From NCBI GenBank assembly GCA_007125415.1, contig SLDH01000201.1, positions 1 to 6,381 on the forward strand: a stretch of 6,381 nucleotides of DNA, in the 5' to 3' direction. The DNA is from Roseovarius sp. Its GTDB lineage: Bacteria; Pseudomonadota; Alphaproteobacteria; Rhodobacterales; Rhodobacteraceae. Of this stretch, positions 1 to 6,356 are shown piece after piece (within the stretch, counting starts at the first letter, position 1; each line of letters opens with the position of its first letter). The notes below the pieces were generated by a model. That model had not been told where the DNA came from. It did no database searches and saw only the letters and a program-made list of their open reading frames with translations. The translations under genes and the position numbers were made by a program.

Positions 1-944
1 CAGCCGCGACAAAAAGCAAAGAAGAAGCCGCGAGAAAGGAAGCAAAGGAAGCGGACGGCGGGGAAGACAGCGACACCAAACGCGACGAGGATATCGTGTT
101 GCGCGAACTGGCCGTGCTGCCTGGTTCCAATATCGTCGGCCGGTCTGCCAGCGACCTGCGGCTGCGCACCCGCTACGGGCTCAACCTTCTGGCGGTTGCG
201 CGCGAAGGTCGGGCGCCGCACACGCGCCTGCGCACGCTCAAGCTGAAATCGGGCGATCTACTGCTGATGCAAGGCCCGGTCGAGGTGATGGCCGAATTCA
301 CGAATGAGACAGGCTGTGTGCCCCTGGGCGAGCGCGACCTGCGCATCCCCGACAAGCGCATGGCGCTCCTTGCCGGGGCGATCATGCTGGGCTCGGTGAG
401 CCTTGTCACCTTCGGCCTGCTGCCTGCGGCGGCGGCTTTCACTCTGGGTCTCATCGCCTCCATGTTGTTGCGCACCGTCCCACCAAGGCAGGTCTATAGA
501 TCGATAGACTGGCCGGTGATCGTGCTGCTGGCGGCCCTCATCCCGGTGGCAGGCGCGATGCAGGCCACGGGTGCTGCCGATCTGCTGGCGCGTTTTCTGG
601 TGGAAACCATCGCGCGAGGGGATGCCATCATAGCGCTCGCGGTGGTGCTGGTGACAACCATGCTCCTGTCGGATGTGATGAACAACGCGGCCACGGCTGC
701 CGTGCTTTGCCCCATCGCACTGGGCATCGCGACGGCACTCGGCGTGAATCCCGACAGTTTCCTCATGGCGGTGGCCATCGGTGCATCCTGCGCCTTCCTG
801 ACCCCGATCGGGCATCAGAACAACACCCTGATTCTGGGCCCGGGCGGCTTCGGGTTCGGGGATTACTGGAAACTCGGCCTGCCCCTTCAGGTGTTGGTGG
901 CGGCGGTCAGTATCCCCCTCCTGCTCCTTTTCTGGCCCCTGTAG
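1..944 (+). CDS. SLC13-family (CitM/DASS-like) permease with RCK_C domain, 5' partial
   Basis: This is the C-terminal 313 residues of an inner-membrane transporter of the SLC13/ArsB-NhaD superfamily. The reading frame is open to the left edge (first full codon at base 3), so the true start lies outside the window; the GTG at 96 is only an internal codon. In order, one sees a very charged Lys/Glu/Ala/Asp linker (bases 3-95), a TrkA-C/RCK_C-like domain (about 96-340; ELAVLPGSNIVGRS, then LKSGDLLLMQG), and about six hydrophobic segments from base 360 to the end. The membrane part has two family signatures: SDVMNNAATAAVLCPIA near 670-720 and AIGASCAFLTPIGHQNN near 775-825, the latter corresponding to the second substrate/Na+-binding hairpin. 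Full-length relatives have about 590 residues, with N-terminal helices and usually two RCK_C domains before this part. Substrate (sulfate, dicarboxylate or another anion) cannot be told. The gene ends in TAG with no obvious terminator behind it. Confidence 0.88.
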   Translation, partial: AATKSKEEAARKEAKEADGGEDSDTKRDEDIVLRELAVLPGSNIVGRSASDLRLRTRYGLNLLAVAREGRAPHTRLRTLKLKSGDLLLMQGPVEVMAEFTNETGCVPLGERDLRIPDKRMALLAGAIMLGSVSLVTFGLLPAAAAFTLGLIASMLLRTVPPRQVYRSIDWPVIVLLAALIPVAGAMQATGAADLLARFLVETIARGDAIIALAVVLVTTMLLSDVMNNAATAAVLCPIALGIATALGVNPDSFLMAVAIGASCAFLTPIGHQNNTLILGPGGFGFGDYWKLGLPLQVLVAAVSIPLLLLFWPL

Positions 945-1054
945 CGGGAAGGCTGCGAACTCCATCAGGAAGCGGCCATGGCCTTTGCAGCAGGGTTGAT
1001 CCATGCTAGCAACGCGAGGCGCTTACAGGCGGGCATGAGGAAAGTAGAACTGCA

Positions 1055-1402
1055 ATGACCGATCCGACGAACGATCCCAACCTCGCGGCAAGTGCCGAAG
1101 AACAGCGCGCGCTCGATGCCGATGAGCAGCAGATGGCCGATATGGCGCGTCATCCGGTACTGGGCGGCCTTGCAGACCGTGACCTTTCCGATCTTGTCAG
1201 CCGTCTGCGCAACCGTCGTGACCGGGCACGCGACATTGCCAACCGTCAGGCGCGCGAGGCACGGGCCAAGGCCGCGCCAGCCGGATCTTCCCCGGCCACG
1301 GGAAACGCCGGCACGCTCAGCAAATTCGATTATCTGAACGCGGCGCTGGAGCGCGCACAGGCCGAGCGCAACGCACGCAAGGGCGGCGCGGAGAACGACT
1401 GA
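1055..1402 (+). CDS. Small charged conserved-looking hypothetical protein (115 aa)
   Basis: This is a hydrophilic cytoplasmic protein with no signal peptide or membrane segment. I do not recognise a named domain, although it resembles uncharacterised small proteins of Rhodobacterales. It has an acidic N-terminus (residues 1-30, rich in Asp, Glu and Gln), a central segment with HPVLGGLADRDLSDLVSRL (33-51), an Arg/Ala-rich basic helix (about 52-74), an Ala/Pro/Gly/Ser linker (75-86) and a C-terminal helix starting TLSKFDYLNAALERAQAER. The alternating charge suggests helices, perhaps a coiled coil or a nucleic-acid or protein contact. The ATG at 1055 is preceded by a purine-rich stretch (GAGGAAAG, 1037-1044), slightly far from the start. 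It lies 110 bp after the permease on the same strand, so it may have its own promoter or be read through, and it faces the zinc operon convergently. Function is unknown. Confidence 0.72.
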   Translation: MTDPTNDPNLAASAEEQRALDADEQQMADMARHPVLGGLADRDLSDLVSRLRNRRDRARDIANRQAREARAKAAPAGSSPATGNAGTLSKFDYLNAALERAQAERNARKGGAEND

Positions 1403-1531
1403 GACCTTCAGTCCAACCGGCCATCTGCGCGACATGCACCGAGGCGCGCGCCGTCAGCTTGGCCACACATTTACCCGCCATGGCGCGGCGCATATCGCTT
1501 GCCGGTCTGTTCTGCCTCCATCACCATGGCA
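1403..1531. other. Convergent intergenic gap
   Basis: This 129-bp gap lies between two genes that converge. A transcription stop would be expected in both directions, but I see no classic GC hairpin with a T-tract. It contains only short GC palindromes, such as GGCGCGCGCC at 1443-1452 and CGCCATGGCG near 1478. I find no supported gene here. Confidence 0.5.
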
Positions 1532-1879
1532 TCAGGATTCCGAGCAGGTTTTCGCAGCGGAAGGATGGTGACGGCCCCAGACCATGCGCGCATCCTGTGC
1601 GACAAGCCTTTCCTGCAGGTGGTCAAGCTCCTGCAGCGCGCAGGTCGGATTTCGCGTCCGCGCAAGCGCCCGCTCATAGACAAGGCGCACCGAGCGTGGC
1701 CGCCACGGCAGGATCGCCCGGGCGAGCCAAAGGCGCAGCTCGGCGGGCAGCCGGTCGAACTCACTCATCGGGTCTTCCTGCCGCCGCCTGAGCTTCAGCC
1801 CCGTCTTGCCACGGTTTCGCGCAGTCACCGAGCCTCGTGACCGCTCGTCCCGAGGCAGCGGTGCGCGTTTGCCTGTCAT
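1532..1879 (-). CDS. DUF6525-like small protein (last gene of the operon)
   Basis: This 115-residue protein of unknown function matches what I recall of the DUF6525 family from Rhodobacterales. The recognisable core runs from [18 protein letters not shown] through [32 protein letters not shown] to a helix [17 protein letters not shown]. It is basic, Trp/Arg-rich and predicted soluble; it has one Cys and no metal-binding cluster. The listed ATG overlaps the stop of the upstream dehydrogenase by 4 bp (ATGA), which indicates translational coupling and places it in the same transcript. The first 17 residues look unlike the family, and a GTG at 1828 with a GAGG motif (1833-1836) 4 nt upstream would give a 98-residue protein starting just before the conserved core; the start is therefore uncertain. 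Family assignment is from memory, and its role in the zinc/formaldehyde context is unknown. Confidence 0.75.
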   Translation of the reverse strand: MTGKRAPLPRDERSRGSVTARNRGKTGLKLRRRQEDPMSEFDRLPAELRLWLARAILPWRPRSVRLVYERALARTRNPTCALQELDHLQERLVAQDARMVWGRHHPSAAKTCSES

Positions 1880-3039
1880 GCCGGGACGATCTTGCCCGGG
1901 AGCGTGTTCACGGTCATCGTTTCGCCGGGGCGGAAATGCACGACCGAGCGGATGGACTCACCGGCCTTCAGCAAGTCAAAGGCGGTGTTGATCTGATCAT
2001 GCTGCATGTGGTGGGTGATATAGGGGTCGATATCGAAATCACCGCGCAGCCATTCGTCCACCATGCCCGGCAATTCGCTGCGCCCGCGCACCCCGCCAAA
2101 GGCCGTGCCGCGCCAGACCCGTCCGGTGACAAGCTGGAACGGCCGGGTGGAAATCTCCTGCCCGGCGCCTGCGACACCGATCACCGTGCTTTCGCCCCAG
2201 CCCTTGTGACAGGCCTCGAGCGCCGCGCGCATCGTGTTGACATTGCCCACGGCCTCGAAGGTGTAATCAAGCCCGCCATCGGTCATCTCCACGAGAACAT
2301 TCTGAATGGGCTCGTCGTGGTCCTTTGGATTGATGCACTCGGTCGCGCCCAGCGCCTTGGCCAGCATGAACTTGGACGGGTTGGTATCGATGCCGATGAT
2401 CCGCGAGGCGCCGCTCATCACCGCCCCCTGGATCACGGCCATGCCCACGGCACCGAGGCCGAAAACCGCAACGGTTGCGCCGGGTTCCACCTTGGCGGTG
2501 TTGCGCACCGCGCCCATTCCCGTGGGCACGGCACAACCCATGACCGAGGCTTTGGCCAGCGGCGCTTCCTTCGATATCCTCGCAACCGATATTTCCGGCA
2601 GCACGGTGTATTCGCTGAACGTGCTGGTGCCCATGTAATGCAGGATCGGCTTGCCCTTGTAGGAAAAGCGCGACGTGCCATCGGGCATGACGCCTTCACC
2701 CTGGGTTTTGCGGATCGTCTGGCAGAGGTTCGTCTTGCCCGATTTGATATAGGGGCAGTTGGGATCTTCCGGCACATAGAGCGGGATCACATGATCACCG
2801 GGTACGACCGAGGTGACGCCCTTGCCCACCTCCTCGACAATGCCACAGCCCTCATGCCCGAGGATACAGGGGAAGCGTCCCTCCGGGTCTTCGCCCGAGA
2901 GGGTGAACACATCCGTGTGGCACAGGCTCGTGGTGACGATGCGCACCAGCACCTCACCCTCCTTGGGGCCTTCCAGATCAATCTCTTCTATTTCCAGGGG
3001 CCTGTTCGGCTCCCATGCGATGGCGGCGCGGGTTTTCAT
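1876..3039 (-). CDS. Class III alcohol dehydrogenase / S-(hydroxymethyl)glutathione dehydrogenase, missing two structural-zinc cysteines
   Basis: This 387-residue enzyme belongs to the zinc-dependent medium-chain dehydrogenases and is the FrmA/AdhC/ADH5 type, which oxidises S-hydroxymethylglutathione (formaldehyde plus glutathione) with NAD+ and can reduce S-nitrosoglutathione. Visible features are the catalytic zinc ligands C40, H62 (GHEG, with E63) and C169, the class III glutathione-contact residues D51, E53 and R110 (IRKTQGEG), the Rossmann motif GLGAVG (194-199) with D218 for NAD, and the signatures [15 protein letters not shown] and [10 protein letters not shown]. The structural-zinc loop, which in this family carries four Cys, reads [12 protein letters not shown]: positions 92 and 98 are Asp and Ile, while C95 and C106 remain. 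The reading frame is intact, so this is not a decayed gene. An excellent GGAGG lies 6 nt before the ATG. It sits 22 bp after the DUF1826 gene and overlaps the next gene by 4 bp. The C-terminus extends about 12 residues past the usual end. It may be a second copy in the genome, distinct from a housekeeping four-Cys enzyme. Confidence 0.93.
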   Translation of the reverse strand: MKTRAAIAWEPNRPLEIEEIDLEGPKEGEVLVRIVTTSLCHTDVFTLSGEDPEGRFPCILGHEGCGIVEEVGKGVTSVVPGDHVIPLYVPEDPNCPYIKSGKTNLCQTIRKTQGEGVMPDGTSRFSYKGKPILHYMGTSTFSEYTVLPEISVARISKEAPLAKASVMGCAVPTGMGAVRNTAKVEPGATVAVFGLGAVGMAVIQGAVMSGASRIIGIDTNPSKFMLAKALGATECINPKDHDEPIQNVLVEMTDGGLDYTFEAVGNVNTMRAALEACHKGWGESTVIGVAGAGQEISTRPFQLVTGRVWRGTAFGGVRGRSELPGMVDEWLRGDFDIDPYITHHMQHDQINTAFDLLKAGESIRSVVHFRPGETMTVNTLPGKIVPA

Positions 3040-3045
3040 GTCTTT

Positions 3046-3050
3046 CCTCC
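3046..3050 (-). promoter_or_regulatory. Ribosome binding site of the class III alcohol dehydrogenase
   Basis: On the minus strand this is a perfect GGAGG within GGGAGGAAAGAC, 6 nt before the ATG at 3039. It is the strongest Shine-Dalgarno in the operon and fixes the start. It lies in the 22-bp gap after the DUF1826 stop codon, so this gene can be translated independently and perhaps more efficiently than its neighbours. Confidence 0.8.
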
Positions 3051-3061
3051 CTTTTCTGGCT

Positions 3062-3715
3062 TCAGTGGAGTCTCGTCTGTGTGATTTGTGGGGAGCCCTC
3101 TACCGGGTCGAGCACGAGCATGAGCCGTGTCTCCCCCGTTCCTTCGATCGGCGGCGAGCGATGTCTCAGGCTCGTCGCCGGGCGTGTGGGCCAAAGCGTG
3201 CCGCGCAGGATGATGGGCGCGCCGATTGGCACGGTGCTGATGGCGGCGTGATCGTCCGCCGCCTCGGCAGGGGCGTATTGGGTGCCCGGGCCACGATAGG
3301 TGCAGATCAGCCGCGCCGTCACCGCATCGATGTGGAACTTGCGGCAGGCGTTTGTGGTCACCACGTCAAGGCGCAGGCGCAGGAACGCCACCTGCATCAG
3401 GCCCGCGAAGAATTCGGCATGTGCGGCGATGTCATCGATCAGGCGCTGGCGCTCCGCCCCGGGCGGGGTGTTCGCGCTGTCGCAAAGTGAGGTCACGGCG
3501 GCGCGCACATCATGGGGGCGCAGCATGACGCGGGCAGCGGGCAACTGTTCAGGCGGCAGCGCGTCGATCCAGGCTTGAAAGCCCGGCTCAGGCGCGCGCC
3601 GCCAGATCACGGCGGCGCAGTGCGGCGCACGGATCGCCTGCAGGCCGTCGAGATAATCAGCTTCGGTTACGGCGTCGGCAATGCGCCCTGATGTCAAGGC
3701 CTGATCGAGGCTCAT
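3062..3715 (-). CDS. DUF1826 domain protein, zinc-operon partner of ZigA
   Basis: This 217-residue soluble protein belongs to DUF1826, a family of unknown biochemical function that is repeatedly found beside zinc-linked COG0523 GTPases (established association, recalled rather than searched). The signature block is [20 protein letters not shown] (124-143) followed by GTQY; a second block near the C-terminus is [21 protein letters not shown] (183-203, split as [10 protein letters not shown] and [10 protein letters not shown]). The N-terminal part (about 20-70) is the less conserved helical region, with an IW pair. H128/D130 (HxD), H185 and R197, 12 residues after it, have the order and spacing of an Fe(II)/2-oxoglutarate oxygenase facial triad, which is my inference. 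The ATG overlaps the stop of zigA by 4 bp (ATGA), so its translation should be coupled to zigA. No separate Shine-Dalgarno is needed or obvious. No signal peptide or membrane segment is seen. Confidence 0.88.
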   Translation of the reverse strand: MSLDQALTSGRIADAVTEADYLDGLQAIRAPHCAAVIWRRAPEPGFQAWIDALPPEQLPAARVMLRPHDVRAAVTSLCDSANTPPGAERQRLIDDIAAHAEFFAGLMQVAFLRLRLDVVTTNACRKFHIDAVTARLICTYRGPGTQYAPAEAADDHAAISTVPIGAPIILRGTLWPTRPATSLRHRSPPIEGTGETRLMLVLDPVEGSPQITQTRLH

Positions 3716-4932
3716 GCCGCCGGCTCCGCGCGCCGCCAGAGCGGAAAGGGGTCCGGCAGATCGGGGAGCGCGTCCGGTCCCGGCGCCTCATGTTCGGGCA
3801 CCAGCGCGGAATCGAGCCGCGCCTTGATCGCGGGCCAGTCGATCCCGGCCCCGATAAAGACGATCTCCTGACGCCTGTCGCCCCAGGGTTCCTGCCAATG
3901 GCTGGCGAGGTAGGTGCGCGCACCCTCATGATCGGGCCAACGCTCCATGGGCACAGCCGCCCACCAGGTGCCCAGCGGTGCCACACTCGACAAGGCCCCC
4001 GCCAGCGAGAACTCCGCCACCCAGTCGGGCCGCGTGGCAAGCCAGAAATGCCCCTTGGCGCGGATCACGCCTGGCAGGGGGCCATTCAGGACATCATGGA
4101 TCTTCTGCGGATCAAACGGCCGGCGCGCTCGATAGACGAAGCTCGCCACGCCATATTCCTCCGTCTCGGGCACATGATCGGCAAAGCCGTAAAGCTCCTT
4201 GGCCCACATCGGATGCTCATGGGCGCGCTCGAAATCGAACAGTCCGGTGTCGAGGATCGTCTCGGAGGTCACTTCGGAATGGTTGGTCTCGATGATCTGC
4301 GCATCGGCGTTCAGGCTGCGGATGATCTTGCGCGCGGCATCCGTGCGCTCCGGTCCGGCATCGGCCACCTTGTTGAGGATCACCACATCGGCAAATTCGA
4401 TCTGCTCCACGAGCAGATTGACCAGCGTGCGCTCATCATCCTCGCCCATGGTCTCACCACGATCCGACAGGAAGTCATGGCTCGAATAGTCCTGCAACAG
4501 GTTGACCGCATCAACCACGGTCACCATCGTATCGAGCCGCGCCACATCCGAGAGGCTCACGCCTTCCTCATCGCGGAAATCGAAGGTGGCGGCCACGGGT
4601 AGCGGCTCCGAAATGCCGGTGGATTCGATCAGCAGATAGTCAAACCGACCGTCATTGGCGAGCTTGCGCACCTCCTGCAGGAGATCATCGCGCAGGGTGC
4701 AGCAGATGCAGCCATTGGACATCTCGACAAGCGTCTCATCGGTATGGCTGAGATTGGCGCCACCCTCGCGCACCAGATCAGCATCGATATTCACCTCCGA
4801 CATGTCGTTCACGATGACCGCCACGCGCCGCCCTTCGCGGTTGTTCAGAACACGGTTGAGCAGCGTGGTCTTCCCGGCACCCAGAAAGCCGGACAATACG
4901 GTGACGGGTAGTCGGGTGTCTTGATCCTTCAT
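3712..4932 (-). CDS. zigA: ZigA-type COG0523 GTPase, putative zinc metallochaperone
   Basis: This 406-residue cytoplasmic P-loop GTPase of the CobW/COG0523 (G3E) family most closely resembles ZigA, thought to deliver zinc to client enzymes when zinc is limiting. Seen directly: Walker [10 protein letters not shown] (15-23), [10 protein letters not shown] (41-50), the metal-binding CxCC motif NGCICC (C75, C77, C78), Walker B/G3 ESTGISEP (103-110), the ZigA-like stretch [20 protein letters not shown], and a CobW_C domain from about 258 with GHFWLATRP and LGTWWAA. The G4 motif is NKVAD (187-191) instead of NKxD. His-containing HEHPMW (238-243) may add metal ligands. The open frame extends 34 codons upstream to 5034, but the ATG at 4932 is preferred because it has GAGGT 5 nt upstream and the family's N-terminus begins just before [10 protein letters not shown]; the longer form would also overlap the preceding gene. 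It is 82 bp after the first GTPase and overlaps DUF1826 by 4 bp. The ZigA branch is inferred from remembered similarity. Confidence 0.9.
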   Translation of the reverse strand: MKDQDTRLPVTVLSGFLGAGKTTLLNRVLNNREGRRVAVIVNDMSEVNIDADLVREGGANLSHTDETLVEMSNGCICCTLRDDLLQEVRKLANDGRFDYLLIESTGISEPLPVAATFDFRDEEGVSLSDVARLDTMVTVVDAVNLLQDYSSHDFLSDRGETMGEDDERTLVNLLVEQIEFADVVILNKVADAGPERTDAARKIIRSLNADAQIIETNHSEVTSETILDTGLFDFERAHEHPMWAKELYGFADHVPETEEYGVASFVYRARRPFDPQKIHDVLNGPLPGVIRAKGHFWLATRPDWVAEFSLAGALSSVAPLGTWWAAVPMERWPDHEGARTYLASHWQEPWGDRRQEIVFIGAGIDWPAIKARLDSALVPEHEAPGPDALPDLPDPFPLWRRAEPAA

Positions 4933-4936
4933 TTTG

Positions 4937-4941
4937 ACCTC
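4937..4941 (-). promoter_or_regulatory. Ribosome binding site deciding the zigA start
   Basis: The minus strand reads GAGGT followed by CAAA and the ATG at 4932. It supports this start over the in-frame ATG at 5034, which would begin inside the preceding gene. Confidence 0.7.
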
Positions 4942-5014
4942 ATTTCTGAATTGCTTCACTCGGTTCTGTTCGTATCGGTTCGGCGGCAGGCACTGCACGA
5001 CGGGGGATTGGCAT

Positions 5015-6130
5015 TCAGAACGGCATGGCAGCACTATCGCTCATCATGCCCGCCACCGCCCGCCCCTCGCTTTCCTGACGCATGCGCAAGGTCTCGAGGC
5101 TGCCCCGAAGATCTTCCTCGGCCATATCGCGCGCGATGACGACGACACGGCTCACCTTCTCATCGCCAGCCCAGGATTTCAGCGGCACCGGCGCGTCGAA
5201 GATGTGCTGCACCCCATGAAAGACGAAGGGCCAGTCCATGCCTTCAACATGCACGATGCCCTTCATCCGCAGCAGATCCGGCCCCTTGAGCGCTACAAGC
5301 GTATCCAGCCAGAAATCAAAGACACTGGCCGGGATGGGCCCCTCAAGCTCGATCGCGGCCGAACTGATACGGTTGGCATGATGCGCAAGCGATGACGGCT
5401 CGAGAGCGGGGCGCGCCTTCGGCGCAAAGCCCGACAGGCCGGCGAGCGGATCGGGTTTAGCCGCGGCGCCCAGCCAATCCGAAAGGCCCGTGCGCGTCAC
5501 GTCAGCGCGCATGGCCGAGAGGCCGAAAAGGCTGGCGGCTGGCACCTTGCCATGATCGGCACAGAGCATCTTCGCCGTGCCATTGATATCGGCAAGCCGT
5601 GCACGGAACCGCTCAAGCGCTTCAGGCGTGACCAGGTCGGCCTTGGAGATGACGATCAGGTCCGCCATCGCGATCTGGTTGACCGCTTCGAACTGGGTGT
5701 CGAGAATATGCGGCCCCGTTGCCGCATCAGCGACGGTCACCACACCGTCCAGCCGGTACCGCGGCGCAATCGCCTGGTCGATGACCAACGAGTGCAGAAC
5801 CGGCCCCGGATCGGCGATACCGGTCGTTTCGATGACCACGCGGTCGAAAGTCAACTCACCGCTTTGTCTGCGTGCCGTCAGATTGGCCATGGTGCGTGAC
5901 AGATCTCCGCGGATCGAGCAGCACAGACAGCCCGAGTCCATCAGGATGATCTCCTCGGTCGACGCTTCCACCAGATCGTGATCAAGCCCGACATCGCCGA
6001 ATTCATTGACGATGACGGCAATTCGACCTGCTTGCGGATCATCAAGCAGATGGTTCAGCACGGTGGTCTTGCCCGCGCCCAGAAAGCCGGTGAGCAATGT
6101 CACAGGTAGCCTCGGCTCAAGGGTCTGCAT
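5015..6130 (-). CDS. CobW/COG0523 family GTPase (first gene of the operon)
   Basis: This 371-residue cytoplasmic P-loop GTPase of the G3E family is a putative metal chaperone or metal-centre insertase. Motifs in order are Walker [10 protein letters not shown] (15-23), [10 protein letters not shown] (41-50), the metal-site CxCC in [12 protein letters not shown] (C68, C70, C71), G3 [11 protein letters not shown] (101-111), VVTVADA (130-136) and a normal G4 SKAD (162-165). A CobW_C domain follows (about 256-345), with [10 protein letters not shown] and [11 protein letters not shown]. There is no His-rich tail; a single HH pair sits at 250-251. It differs clearly from the ZigA-type protein encoded next and is closer to the YjiA/CobW branch, so the two are not a recent duplication. 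The ATG at 6130 has GGGAGG (6140-6145) 9 nt upstream. As the promoter-proximal gene it lies about 40 nt from the predicted transcription start and would be directly controlled by the Zur-like box. The metal (zinc is favoured by context) is inferred. Confidence 0.92.
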   Translation of the reverse strand: MQTLEPRLPVTLLTGFLGAGKTTVLNHLLDDPQAGRIAVIVNEFGDVGLDHDLVEASTEEIILMDSGCLCCSIRGDLSRTMANLTARRQSGELTFDRVVIETTGIADPGPVLHSLVIDQAIAPRYRLDGVVTVADAATGPHILDTQFEAVNQIAMADLIVISKADLVTPEALERFRARLADINGTAKMLCADHGKVPAASLFGLSAMRADVTRTGLSDWLGAAAKPDPLAGLSGFAPKARPALEPSSLAHHANRISSAAIELEGPIPASVFDFWLDTLVALKGPDLLRMKGIVHVEGMDWPFVFHGVQHIFDAPVPLKSWAGDEKVSRVVVIARDMAEEDLRGSLETLRMRQESEGRAVAGMMSDSAAMPF

Positions 6131-6139
6131 TCGTGTCAG

Positions 6140-6145
6140 CCTCCC
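6140..6145 (-). promoter_or_regulatory. Ribosome binding site of the first COG0523 GTPase
   Basis: The minus strand reads GGGAGG 9 nt before the ATG at 6130. It confirms that start; no better in-frame start is seen upstream. Confidence 0.65.
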
Positions 6146-6175
6146 TCATGGACGCATCGGATACGTGACTGATTT

Positions 6176-6204
6176 TTGATACGTTATATCATTACGATCT
6201 TCAA
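6176..6204 (-). promoter_or_regulatory. Predicted sigma70-type promoter of the zinc operon
   Basis: Reading leftwards on the minus strand, TTGAAG (-35, 6204-6199) is followed by a 17-bp spacer and TATCAA (-10, 6181-6176), each with four of six consensus matches. Transcription would begin near 6169, giving a leader of about 40 nt before the GTPase start. The spacer is AT-rich, unlike the surroundings, and contains most of the Zur-like box. Confidence 0.5.
6178..6195 (-). promoter_or_regulatory. Candidate Zur (zinc uptake regulator) operator
   Basis: The minus strand reads GTAATGATATAACGTATC, which agrees at 14 of 18 positions with the idealised palindrome GTAATGTTATAACATTAC that I recall for proteobacterial Zur sites. 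It overlaps the -10/spacer of the predicted promoter, an ideal place for repression when zinc is plentiful. An imperfect inverted repeat, CGTnATnnnATnACG (6182-6196), is seen directly. The regulator assignment is inference, supported by the zinc-type genes downstream; a Fur-family relative is the main alternative. Confidence 0.5.
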
Positions 6205-6315
6205 GAGGCGGTTTGGCACCGGCGCTCCCGAACCCTGCTCAGAACGATAGGTTCCTCATGCGCAAGGCAGTCACAGAGAGCGCCACTCTGCGCGTGCTGG
6301 CACCCCAATTTTCAC

Positions 6316-6345
6316 TTGAAGTCCACATCCGCCTGTCCGTATGAC
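6316..6345 (+). promoter_or_regulatory. Possible promoter of the tRNA gene
   Basis: TTGAAG (6316-6321) and TATGAC (6340-6345) are separated by 18 bp, which would place the transcription start about 5 nt before the predicted mature tRNA end. Each hexamer has four of six consensus matches. The position relative to the tRNA is the main support. Confidence 0.35.
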
Positions 6346-6356
6346 ATGAGAGGCGA

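Noticed and set aside
973..982. GGCCATGGCC palindrome after the permease as a terminator
   Set aside because: The perfect 10-bp palindrome leaves no loop and is followed by only three Ts.
258..1004. Minus-strand open frame of 248 codons opposite the permease
   Set aside because: The composition is His/Gln/Arg-rich as expected for an antisense frame, and the plus strand carries the conserved SLC13 motifs.
1443..1452. GGCGCGCGCC palindrome as a terminator between convergent genes
   Set aside because: It has no loop and no T-tract on either strand; such palindromes are expected by chance at this GC content.
1837..3084. Long open frame of 415 codons on the plus strand opposite the alcohol dehydrogenase
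   Set aside because: It is the antisense shadow of a clearly recognisable enzyme on the minus strand; its His/Arg/Gly-rich translation has no family resemblance.
3691..4602. Open frame of 303 codons on the plus strand opposite zigA
   Set aside because: It is antisense to a gene with full GTPase motifs; GC-rich codon bias keeps the opposite frame open.
4933..5034. N-terminal extension of 34 residues for ZigA, from the ATG at 5034
   Set aside because: It would overlap the previous gene by 20 bp, has no family similarity, and the ATG at 4932 has a good Shine-Dalgarno.
6258..6344. 28-codon frame on the plus strand between the operon promoter and the tRNA
   Set aside because: It is very short, has no convincing ribosome site, and overlaps the likely tRNA promoter.
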